From NCBI GenBank assembly GCA_016926495.1, contig JAFGOL010000197.1, forward strand, positions 1 through 8,606: DNA of 8,606 nt. The letters are read 5' to 3'. Shown here one piece after another: positions 1 through 5,104 of this stretch (position 1 is the stretch's first letter; every line of letters begins with the position of its first letter). The translations under genes and the position numbers were made by a program. The notes under the pieces were generated by a model. That model ran no database searches. It was not told the origin of the DNA and worked only from the letters and a program-made list of their open reading frames with translations. This stretch comes from Oligoflexia bacterium (GTDB lineage Bacteria; Bdellovibrionota; JAFGOL01).

Positions 1-93
1 CTGCTTTTGTTCCACCCTGTCCAGCCTTGTAAATATATTCGCATTCTGATTAATAAATTTACGCATTTCAATAAACGCATTAATTAAATGAAA
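1..93 (-). pseudogene. Truncated fragment resembling the C-terminal part of an ORF6N/KilA-N type DNA-binding protein, running off the window
   Basis: Read on the minus strand from about 93 down to base 1, one frame stays open and gives a convincing protein-like stretch: INAFIEMRKFINQNANIF, then TRLDRVEQKQ at the window edge. From memory this resembles the helical region after the ORF6N (KilA-N/RhuM-like) domain of phage- and island-associated DNA-binding proteins, where an AFxxMRxFI segment is followed by a RLDRVExKQ coiled coil. The N-terminal DNA-binding domain should lie at higher coordinates, but that DNA is the promoter and start of the plus-strand toxin gene, so the domain is missing. 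A GTG at 106-108 could serve as a start for a shortened product. The 3' end lies outside the window. The coding character is clear; the family assignment is moderate. Confidence 0.45.
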
Positions 94-113
94 AATTTTA
101 ATTTTCACTAAAT

Positions 114-118
114 AAGGA
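114..118 (+). promoter_or_regulatory. Ribosome binding site (AAGGA) of the first toxin gene, favouring a TTG start
   Basis: AAGGA lies 4 bases before the TTG at 123 but 13 bases before the first ATG at 132. The spacing therefore suits the TTG better, although TTG is the rarer start codon. Confidence 0.4.
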
Positions 119-122
119 CGCT

Positions 123-359
123 TTGTTAAAAATGAAGTACAACTTCGGATTTGACAGGATTATCGGGGCTATAGAAAATAATTTGCTGGATGTCGTTATT
201 AATCCATCAAGAAAGAACCAGAGGATTTTTATAGTTTCCCTTGATAAATATATATACGCTGTCCCTTTTGTGGAAAATGATAAGGAGATATTTTTAAAAA
301 CATTTTATCCGTCCAGAAAACTCAACAAACGGTATACGGGAGGTCATGACAATGGCTAA
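123..359 (+). CDS. BrnT-like toxin of a type II toxin-antitoxin pair
   Basis: A 78-residue basic protein (75 if started at ATG 132). The core has the pattern AIENNLLDVVINPS, then QRIFIV, then YIYAVPFVEN, then EIFLKTFYPSRK. I recognise this as the small toxin family found beside CopG/BrnA-like antitoxins, related to BrnT RNase toxins. Family members I recall usually carry about 15-20 more N-terminal residues, with a Trp/Arg-rich first helix, so this copy may be a short variant or N-terminally trimmed. A stop at 99-101 closes the frame upstream. The gene overlaps the following antitoxin by 8-14 bases, the usual toxin-first order, which implies translational coupling. An mRNA-cleavage role is inferred from the family; no catalytic residue can be pinned here. 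Start choice: the AAGGA at 114-118 suits TTG 123, while ATG 132 is the conventional codon. Confidence 0.7.
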   Translation: MLKMKYNFGFDRIIGAIENNLLDVVINPSRKNQRIFIVSLDKYIYAVPFVENDKEIFLKTFYPSRKLNKRYTGGHDNG

Positions 360-675
360 AAAATTATATACAAAACAGGAGTTAAAGCTTCTGAAATCCA
401 TAGAGGACGAACCGGAAAAATGGAAACCGGTTTCGGAAAAGGAAAAGCAAAAATACGTTAAATCAGCTTCTGAATATGTAAAAAACAAGAAACAGAAAAG
501 AATTACCATCAGAATTAATGAAAAAGACCTGCAAAAATTACAGACGCTGGCACAAAAAGAAGGGCTACCGTATCAAACCTACATAACAAGCATGCTGCAT
601 AAAATGGCTGAAAAACGGCTGGTTGACAAGGAATTACTGAATGAAATGATGAACAGCCTCAAAAAGGCCGCATGA
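346..675 (+). CDS. CopG/BrnA-like ribbon-helix-helix antitoxin
   Basis: A 109-residue, Lys/Glu-rich protein. The N-terminal half is a charged helical segment (KQELKLLKSIEDEPEKW), typical of the toxin-binding arm. A ribbon-helix-helix DNA-binding domain follows: beta strand RITIRI at 52-57, helix 1 at about 60-72, and the characteristic turn and helix 2 KEGLPYQTYITSMLHK at 71-86. In this family the antitoxin neutralises the upstream toxin and represses the operon through the ribbon. Two starts are possible. ATG 346 lies only 2 bases after the GGGAGG at 338-343, while ATG 352 lies 8 bases after it, so 352 is the better start (107 residues). The gene overlaps the toxin's 3' end. Its TGA overlaps the ATG of a broken XRE gene (ATGA at 672-675), so the locus may once have had three genes. 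Confidence 0.75.
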   Translation: MTMAKKLYTKQELKLLKSIEDEPEKWKPVSEKEKQKYVKSASEYVKNKKQKRITIRINEKDLQKLQTLAQKEGLPYQTYITSMLHKMAEKRLVDKELLNEMMNSLKKAA

Positions 676-807
676 TTACAGGAAAAAAACGAGCTTGAAA
701 ATAACAGAATTAATCCTGGGCTTGAACGCGCAAAAATCATTGCAAAAGCGTTAAACGTTCACCCCTCCGTAATTGCTTTTGCCGACTGGAATGATATGGC
801 CGCATAA
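672..807 (+). pseudogene. XRE-family helix-turn-helix regulator with an internal, frame-breaking deletion
   Basis: The ATG at 672-674 overlaps the antitoxin stop (ATGA) and encodes MITGKK, a typical opening of XRE/Cro-type proteins, but that frame stops within 9 codons. A second frame (676-804, TAA at 805-807) then reads NELENNRINPGLERAK followed by IIAKALNVHPSVIAFADW, ending DMAA. This is the usual C-terminal part of a small HTH_3 domain: the end of the recognition helix with an ENxRxNP motif, the following helix, and an 'ALNVHPSVxAFxDW' tail. Most of the helix-turn-helix (about 30-40 residues) is missing between the two pieces and the frames do not match. No functional product is expected. 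It was probably a third, co-translated gene of the toxin-antitoxin operon. Confidence 0.6.
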
Positions 808-816
808 AGTCTCATT

Positions 817-1275
817 TTACTCTACCAATCGCCAAGAAGATCTATCTTCGATAACTTTAATCATTTTGGGTTTTTTGTATTTGTAGCTCATTTTTGGTAG
901 TTTGATACCAGAAGCATCATAGACACAGGAAGAGAACTTCCACGTATGATTAGTTAATAATAAGTCATAACATTTTTCTATTGCTTGCCTAAGTCCAATA
1001 AGTTGAGATTCAGAGGGCTTTTGTTTTTCGTAAATCTCCTCCATAGAAAAATAAAAATCTCTATAGACAAAAATATCGCTGTAATTAGGTTCATTTGGTG
1101 GAAGAATCCCTGACGGCCAACTTAAACTATTAGATCTACCATAACAACAATCTACGAAATCTTTATATCCATACTTGTTAAGAATTTTCCCACAGGGACA
1201 CGATGTACATTCTGTTTCAACCTTACTATGCACAAAAATTAATGCCTCATTGATACTGTCAAGACCATCAGGCAT
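817..1275 (-). CDS. Hypothetical Cys-containing protein, possibly 5'-truncated
   Basis: A 152-residue ORF from ATG 1275; I do not recognise the family. A Cys cluster CTSCPCG occupies residues 23-29 and a Cys pair lies at 43-44, which could bind metal. A Tyr/Phe-rich middle and a basic tail (KMSYKYKKPKMIK) follow. There is no signal peptide or membrane segment. The ATG has only a weak AGG upstream. The same frame stays open for another 55 codons to 1440 with protein-like content (for example YFRVCEEHYAYTYYSFF) but contains no ATG, GTG or TTG. The real gene was therefore probably longer and lost its start to truncation or a frameshift. A one-base shift near 1437-1442 would join it to an ATG at 1454 (MSRYDY). 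The DNA is more AT-rich than the operon at 2473-7183, suggesting acquired DNA. It is convergent with the broken XRE gene. Confidence 0.5.
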   Translation of the reverse strand: MPDGLDSINEALIFVHSKVETECTSCPCGKILNKYGYKDFVDCCYGRSNSLSWPSGILPPNEPNYSDIFVYRDFYFSMEEIYEKQKPSESQLIGLRQAIEKCYDLLLTNHTWKFSSCVYDASGIKLPKMSYKYKKPKMIKVIEDRSSWRLVE

Positions 1276-1462
1276 AATAAACCTATAGTTATAAATATAA
1301 TAGGTTCTTACATCTTTGTCCCAAAAGCCGATTGTTTGTTTTAATTCATTACTTTCTGAAGCTATTAAATTAGAAAGAAAGAAAGAATAATAAGTATACG
1401 CATAATGTTCCTCACAAACTCTAAAATATACCCTTAATAATCATATCGGCTCATACTGATAT

Positions 1463-1591
1463 CTACTTTAACAAATTAAAGGTGTTGCAGGATTTTTGAA
1501 TTTTGCTCCGTTGGTTTTTCCCTTCAAGCAACTTATTGATTTTAATTCGGGATTTGGCTTCTTTGTCCGGCATTTGAGCAGGATAATACAT
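1463..1591 (-). pseudogene. Short coding remnant resembling the N-terminus of a type I restriction R subunit
   Basis: The minus-strand frame from ATG 1591 to TAG 1463 gives 42 residues: MYYPAQMPDKEAKSRIKI, then NKLLEGKN and a tail without obvious homology. The block EAKxRIKINKLLE resembles the N-terminal helix of many HsdR-like helicase/nuclease subunits, where 'LLEEAGW' usually follows; here the match breaks after LLE. The frame is also open upstream of the ATG (FIKTGSLQEFIALPDHR), reading into the left arm of the hairpin repeat, so the original protein or a preceding gene probably extended further. A full R subunit has around 800-1100 residues, so this is at most a relic. The ATG at 1454 of the next degraded frame lies 8 bases after the stop. 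The identification is tentative; the coding-like character is clearer. Confidence 0.35.
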
Positions 1592-1622
1592 CCTGTGGTC
1601 AGGCAAGGCAATAAATTCCTGC

Positions 1623-1852
1623 AAGCTGCCTGTTTTTATAAAAGCTGCCCGGTTATATGTTCTTCAAAATGATAGCAAAAGCCGCGAAGCGTATGACGAA
1701 GCTGGTATTATTATATGGAGTCAGTTGCTGAAGCTTGCGGCAGCAAAGATTCAGCGGCTTACTCCATATTAATACCAGCAAGGAGTAGCTGAGCAAAGCT
1801 TGCGTATTTTGAAGAACATATAATCGGGATATATAAAAACAGGCGGCTTTAA
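1623..1852 (+). repeat. Large imperfect inverted repeat (hairpin element, copy A)
   Basis: This 230-base region can fold almost end to end. Outer arms: 1623-1670 pairs with 1806-1852, including TTATATGTTCTTCAAAAT at 1653-1670 against its exact complement apart from the first positions, and CCTGTTTTTATA against TATAAAAACAGG. Inner stem: GCTGGTATTATTATATGGAG at 1701-1720 pairs with ACTCCATATTAATACCAGC at 1761-1779. The 39-base apical region carries a further TTGCTG/CAGCAA stem. After the inner stem comes a conserved tail, AGTAGC at 1784-1789 and TGCGTA at 1801-1806, shared with copy B. There is no transposase. The right arm overlaps the antitoxin stop and its terminator-like hairpin. It could be a MITE-like or REP-like element or a structured RNA. 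Confidence 0.7.
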
Positions 1853-1858
1853 GCGGCC
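1834..1858 (-). terminator. Possible intrinsic terminator of the second antitoxin gene
   Basis: On the minus strand a GC-rich hairpin (bases 1858-1842, six pairs plus one mismatch, loop TAA or similar) is followed by TGTTTTTAT. The stem includes the antitoxin stop codon at 1849-1851. The structure also forms the end of the large inverted repeat, so a terminator role is an inference. Confidence 0.35.
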
Positions 1859-2091
1859 TTTTTAAGCCTGCTCAATCCGTCCAGGATAAACACCCGTGTT
1901 AATACCTGATAAGGAATTCCGTTTGCTTTAGCTACTTTTTTTAATTCAAGGATGGTGGTTTCATCCAAGGCGATGCTAGTCGGCTTTTTAGGAGAATTTT
2001 TGTATCTCTTCATCGCGGATAAAATCTTTTCCGCTTCTATCTTTACCGGTGCGTCATATTCCCTGTTAGATTTTACGTAAGACTTCTTCAT
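1849..2091 (-). CDS. BrnA/CopG-like ribbon-helix-helix antitoxin, now without an intact toxin
   Basis: An 80-residue protein starting MKKSYVKSNREYDAPVKI. The C-terminal ribbon-helix-helix domain has beta strand KPTSIALD (36-43), helix 1 ETTILELKKVAKANG, and helix 2 IPYQVLTRVFILDGL (59-73). It is a BrnA-type antitoxin that should bind DNA and a BrnT-like toxin. The frame is open upstream to an ATG at 2205, but that extension encodes relics of the toxin. The proper start is 2091 because AGGTGAGG at 2098-2105 lies 6 bases upstream, an excellent ribosome binding site inside the toxin's 3' end. It ends in LKKAA, as does the antitoxin at 346-675, though the two are otherwise quite different. With the toxin destroyed it may act as a stand-alone repressor or a protective anti-toxin. 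Confidence 0.65.
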   Translation of the reverse strand: MKKSYVKSNREYDAPVKIEAEKILSAMKRYKNSPKKPTSIALDETTILELKKVAKANGIPYQVLTRVFILDGLSRLKKAA

Positions 2092-2213
2092 CTCTATCCT
2101 CACCTTTTTGTGCGCAGGTCTTGCGCTTATAACCCTTACTTTTCCGCTCCAAGCACACTTGATGTCTCCAATATCCAAAATAAGAGCCATTCTACAAATT
2201 CCCACTTAGCCAT
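2066..2213 (-). pseudogene. Gutted BrnT-family toxin gene (both ends kept, middle deleted)
   Basis: The relics lie in three frames. From ATG 2213 the product begins MAKWEFVEWLLFWILE and soon ends at 2136; 'KWEFVEWLLFW' is how I remember one BrnT-like subfamily starting. A second frame reads GKVRVISARPAHKK, the hallmark C-terminal strand and helix of BrnT (VRVISAR). After a one-base shift in the run of A's near 2104-2109, a third frame ends DEEVLRKI with TAA at 2066-2068, overlapping the antitoxin start as in intact pairs. BrnT toxins have about 90-100 residues; only about 45 codons' worth remain, so the central catalytic part is gone and the frames disagree. Read straight through, the second frame fuses in frame to the antitoxin. 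Confidence 0.55.
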
Positions 2214-2220
2214 TATGGCA

Positions 2221-2249
2221 ATATTATTATAGTGTAACCATAGTGTCAA
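2221..2249 (-). promoter_or_regulatory. Promoter of the second toxin-antitoxin locus with a possible operator
   Basis: On the minus strand a perfect -35 TTGACA (2249-2244) is followed after exactly 17 bases by TAATAT (2226-2221, four of six matches to the -10 consensus). A transcript would begin near 2214, almost at the toxin ATG (2213), so the toxin would be nearly leaderless. Between the boxes ACACTAT occurs twice, at 2246-2240 and 2235-2229, with an 11-base period of about one helical turn. That is a plausible operator for the ribbon-helix-helix antitoxin. Confidence 0.5.
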
Positions 2250-2257
2250 ACTTTTTT

Positions 2258-2450
2258 GTATGCCTGTTTGTACAATGGAAAATCCTGCGAGGGCGCACGC
2301 GAAAGCTGATATGTTACATGGATTTATCCGGCGGGGCTTACGACAGTAAAGACCCGGCGGATTAATCCATGTTAATGTCAGCGACAAGTAGCCCGAAGTA
2401 AGTGCGTAATTTAAAAAATTAAATAAGAATATTATATATACGGAGCAGGA
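2258..2450 (+). repeat. Large imperfect inverted repeat (hairpin element, copy B)
   Basis: This is a diverged relative of the element at 1623-1852, in the same orientation. The stem GCTGATATGTTACATGGATT (starting 2305) pairs with the segment ending AATCCATGTTAATGTCAGC (2364-2382) and continues into CCGGCGG, with an apical region near 2337-2353. After the stem the same tail appears: AGTAGC at 2387-2392, 5 bases past CAGC as in copy A, and TGCGTA at 2403-2408, 16 bases further against 17 in copy A. The flanks are related too: CCTGTTTGTA at the left and an AT-rich run ending ATATATA then CAGG at the right. It fills most of the gap between the operon's 3' end and the toxin-antitoxin promoter. No other gene is visible here; it might act as the operon's terminator. 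Confidence 0.6.
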
Positions 2451-2472
2451 TTTTGCTTTTCAATATGAAAGG

Positions 2473-3981
2473 CTATTCAGCATCGGCTGCGGGCTTTGCC
2501 TCGGTCAGCTTTTCAACGCTGTGATGCTTGCCGTCATAAGTGAGCACCGCTTCCTCGCCCTGTATGTAGGTATGGACATTGACAGTGCGCTTCCAGATTG
2601 CGTAGACGCCTTCCATGGTGCGCTGTGCCTCGGAAACCTTGAGGTCGAACCCCTCGTGCTGGTGTTTCAGCAAAAGCTCGCTGCGGTTCTTGTAATTGGC
2701 GTCCTCAACGTAAATAAAGGGCTGCCCGAAATTGGTAAGTGAAAAAAGAAGCTTTTGTTTTACCTTCTGGAATTCCCTGCTTGATATCTCCCACTGGTTG
2801 CTGCGCTTGTTAACGTCAAAAGTAAATAATTTAAACTTTTCCGCGAATTCCGGCGTTAAATAACTGTCTATAAATGTTACGTCGTTGTGGAGCTTGCGGA
2901 CTTCGAAAATCTTCTGCCTGCCGAGTCCGAGCTTTTTATCCCATTTTTCCTTTTCCTTATAATCATTACACTCGTCCCAGTCCTTGCCAAAACGGCCCTT
3001 GTTCCACCTTTCCTCTATGTCCCTTAAAAGCTCAAGGCCGAGCTTATACGGGTTAAGCGAACCGGGCCTCATGTATACAGTGCCGCTGTGATGGTCCGCA
3101 AAGTCCACGATCTCCGAATCCTTCAGCGCCTTTTGCGTCATTATGGTAGAGTGCCAGTAGCTTGCCCACCCCTCGTTCATGATCTTGGTCTGTCCCTGCG
3201 GCGCAAAATAATAGGCCTCTTCCCTGATAATGGACAGAACGTCGCGCTGCCACATTTCAAGAGGCGCAAATTCCTGCAAAAACAAAAGGACGTCCTTTAC
3301 GGGCTTGGGGGGGAATTTTTTTTCCTTCTGCTGCTGTTTTTGGATATTTTTTCTTTGCTGGTCCAGAAATTCCTCGGGATTTATGAAATTGTCCATGTAG
3401 ACCTTGCTTTTCATTTTTCTTACCTGCTGCTGCGAGGTGGTCTCCGTGGGCTTTTCGTAGGTTTTTTCCATCTGGGAGGCGTGGTAGTCTATGAGATTTT
3501 CGATTGAAAGGCACTGGTCAATAAAGTTTTCAACAGGTTCTATTCCGTACCTGTCTATGTAATTCCTGATCCTTGTAGCGTGGTTTGCCATTTCGTCCAT
3601 CATCTTGCGGTTTGTGTGCTCAAAGTACATGTTGCATTTAAAAAAATCGCAGTGCGCGTACACGTGCGCTATTACAAGCTTATGATCAACAAAGTTGTTT
3701 GATTTTAAAAGGTACGCGTAACAGGGATCATTGTTTATGACCATCTCGTATATTTTGTGCAGGCCGAACTGGTAGCTTTTTGAAAGCCTGTCGTACTCCA
3801 TGCCGAAGCGCCAGTGCGGGTAGCGGGTTGGAAAGCCGCCAAGCGAGGCGATTTCATTTACCTGGTTGTAATCGATCATCTCGAAAATGGTTTCAAAAAA
3901 ATCCAGGTTGAACGAATAGGCGTAACCTTTTATTTCTTCCTTGATCCTCTCAAGTTCAGGAGTAAGCGAAGTACCAAGCAT
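2473..3981 (-). CDS. spoVR: SpoVR family protein (YcgB-like)
   Basis: A 502-residue cytosolic protein, close in length to E. coli YcgB (about 510) and somewhat longer than B. subtilis SpoVR (about 468). Conserved family blocks are visible: [17 protein letters not shown] (50-66), NDPCYAYLL (84-92), HVYAHCDFF (106-114), and [16 protein letters not shown] (266-281). The paired His motifs look metal-binding or catalytic, but no biochemical activity is firmly established. A Gln/Lys-rich linker lies at about 183-222, and the C-terminal 130 residues match the usual [16 protein letters not shown] region. In spore-formers SpoVR affects cortex formation; in non-spore-formers it travels with PrkA and DUF444 in stress or stationary-phase operons, as here. 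ATG 3981 is one base after the DUF444 stop, with AAGGGG upstream, so translation is coupled. No strong terminator follows. Confidence 0.95.
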   Translation of the reverse strand: MLGTSLTPELERIKEEIKGYAYSFNLDFFETIFEMIDYNQVNEIASLGGFPTRYPHWRFGMEYDRLSKSYQFGLHKIYEMVINNDPCYAYLLKSNNFVDHKLVIAHVYAHCDFFKCNMYFEHTNRKMMDEMANHATRIRNYIDRYGIEPVENFIDQCLSIENLIDYHASQMEKTYEKPTETTSQQQVRKMKSKVYMDNFINPEEFLDQQRKNIQKQQQKEKKFPPKPVKDVLLFLQEFAPLEMWQRDVLSIIREEAYYFAPQGQTKIMNEGWASYWHSTIMTQKALKDSEIVDFADHHSGTVYMRPGSLNPYKLGLELLRDIEERWNKGRFGKDWDECNDYKEKEKWDKKLGLGRQKIFEVRKLHNDVTFIDSYLTPEFAEKFKLFTFDVNKRSNQWEISSREFQKVKQKLLFSLTNFGQPFIYVEDANYKNRSELLLKHQHEGFDLKVSEAQRTMEGVYAIWKRTVNVHTYIQGEEAVLTYDGKHHSVEKLTEAKPAADAE

Positions 3982-3982
3982 G

Positions 3983-5092
3983 CTACTTCCCCTTGCCCAG
4001 AAATGTTTTTATTGAATCGAGGATAGCATCCTTGTTTTCTATATTGGATAAAATCAAATCATCCTCTTCCTGAAAATTTTCCTTAAGGTCCTTTATAAAC
4101 TGGCCTGAGCCGTACCTGCTGACAACCTGCCCGTAACAGAACATGTTGGACTTGGGTATGAGTTCATCCCTTAAAAGTTCGATGCAAATCCTTGTGTCCT
4201 CCGATGACCAGTTATCTCCGTCCGAAAAGTGAAAGGGATATATGTTCCAGTCGCTGGGAGGAAAATCCCTGTCAATAAGCATGTTGCATAGCTTGTACGC
4301 CGAAGATATAAGCGTTCCGCCGCTTTCCTTTGTATGAAAAAAAGTGTCCCTGTCCACCATCCTGGCGGACGCGTCGTGTATGATGTACCTTGTTTCAAGT
4401 CCCTGATAATGGCTCCTCAGCCAGGTATCTATCCAGAAGGATTCTATTCTTACCATCTCCTTTTGCTCGTCGCCCATGCTGCCGGAAACGTCCATCATGT
4501 ATATAATTACGGCGTTATTATGGGGAACAATTATGTCCTTCCAGCCCCTGTAGCGGAAATCCTTTTTTATGGGGAGCACCATTGGTTCGTCAGGATCAAA
4601 ATCCCCGGTAATGATGTGGCGCTTCAATGCCTCCTTGTACGTGCGCTTGAAATGAACAAGGGACCTGGGACCCGTAAGATGCACGCCCCTGTAGACCCTT
4701 TTTGAAGATTCAAGCTTGTTTGAACCCTTTGGCAGTATTTTAGGGAGTTCCAGTTCCTCGCCCAGCATCTGCGCCAGTTCTTCAAGGGATATGTCCATTT
4801 CAAGTTCGTGGCTGCCCTCGGCGTTGCCTGCTTCTCCGCTGCCCTCTTCGGGTTCACCTGCCGGGCCCAGAGGGGTGCCGACTTCTCCGTCGCCTGAGCT
4901 TACGCCGCCGGTTTCGGGCATTCCATACCTGAAGCGCGGAAGATCAATATGAGGGACAGGAATACTGACGTATTTATTGCCGATCCTGCCAATCATTTCG
5001 CCCTTGGAAATGTACTTGCGCAGGTTTTGCCTGATCTTGCCCTTTACTATGTCCCTGAACCTGGCATGATCCCTTTCAATTTTTGAAACCAT
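3983..5092 (-). CDS. yeaH: DUF444 family protein (YeaH/YhbH) with a VWA-like domain
   Basis: A 369-residue protein, a little shorter than B. subtilis YhbH (about 392) and E. coli YeaH (about 427). It starts with the typical [20 protein letters not shown] helix and a basic region, then has a Gly/Glu-rich low-complexity segment (about 61-98) with the family's GDGEVG motif. The second half is a von Willebrand A-like fold with a MIDAS motif DVSGSM at 201-206, GGT at 258-260 and FSDGDNW at 289-295, candidates for divalent-metal coordination. The family is co-expressed with PrkA and SpoVR; a scaffold or substrate role for the kinase is often proposed. The gene starts 12 bases after the prkA stop with only a weak AGG upstream, suggesting re-initiation, and ends one base before spoVR. 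The symbol follows the E. coli name. Confidence 0.93.
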   Translation of the reverse strand: MVSKIERDHARFRDIVKGKIRQNLRKYISKGEMIGRIGNKYVSIPVPHIDLPRFRYGMPETGGVSSGDGEVGTPLGPAGEPEEGSGEAGNAEGSHELEMDISLEELAQMLGEELELPKILPKGSNKLESSKRVYRGVHLTGPRSLVHFKRTYKEALKRHIITGDFDPDEPMVLPIKKDFRYRGWKDIIVPHNNAVIIYMMDVSGSMGDEQKEMVRIESFWIDTWLRSHYQGLETRYIIHDASARMVDRDTFFHTKESGGTLISSAYKLCNMLIDRDFPPSDWNIYPFHFSDGDNWSSEDTRICIELLRDELIPKSNMFCYGQVVSRYGSGQFIKDLKENFQEEDDLILSNIENKDAILDSIKTFLGKGK

Positions 5093-5104
5093 AGCTATCT
5101 TTGC

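Noticed and set aside
60..81. The twice-occurring ACGCATT (61-67 and 75-81) as an operator for the first toxin-antitoxin pair.
   Set aside because: It coincides with codons of the ORF6N-like fragment and no convincing promoter frames it; it cannot be told from chance.
1623..1852. CRISPR array or retron msr/msd.
   Set aside because: There is no repeat-spacer periodicity, no reverse transcriptase and no cas gene; there are only two diverged copies about 600 bases apart.
2136..2387. An 83-residue minus-strand ORF (MSLTLTWINPPG...) as an independent gene.
   Set aside because: Its 5' half is hairpin copy B read through by chance and its 3' half is the toxin relic starting at 2213.
1623..2450. 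The two hairpin elements as integron attC sites around a toxin-antitoxin cassette.
   Set aside because: The size and the small-gene context fit, but I see no RYYYAAC/GTTRRRY core boxes at the ends and no integrase in the window.
2400..2472. A canonical terminator after spoVR.
   Set aside because: There are only short weak stems (AGCA/TGCT) and no GC-rich hairpin followed by a T-run; the large hairpin copy B may serve instead.
3088..3507. A 139-residue plus-strand ORF inside spoVR.
   Set aside because: It lies antisense to a well-conserved gene, has Leu/Phe-rich shadow composition and no ribosome binding site.
4716..4952. A Ser/Pro-rich plus-strand ORF inside the DUF444 gene.
   Set aside because: It mirrors the Gly/Glu-rich low-complexity linker of the real gene.
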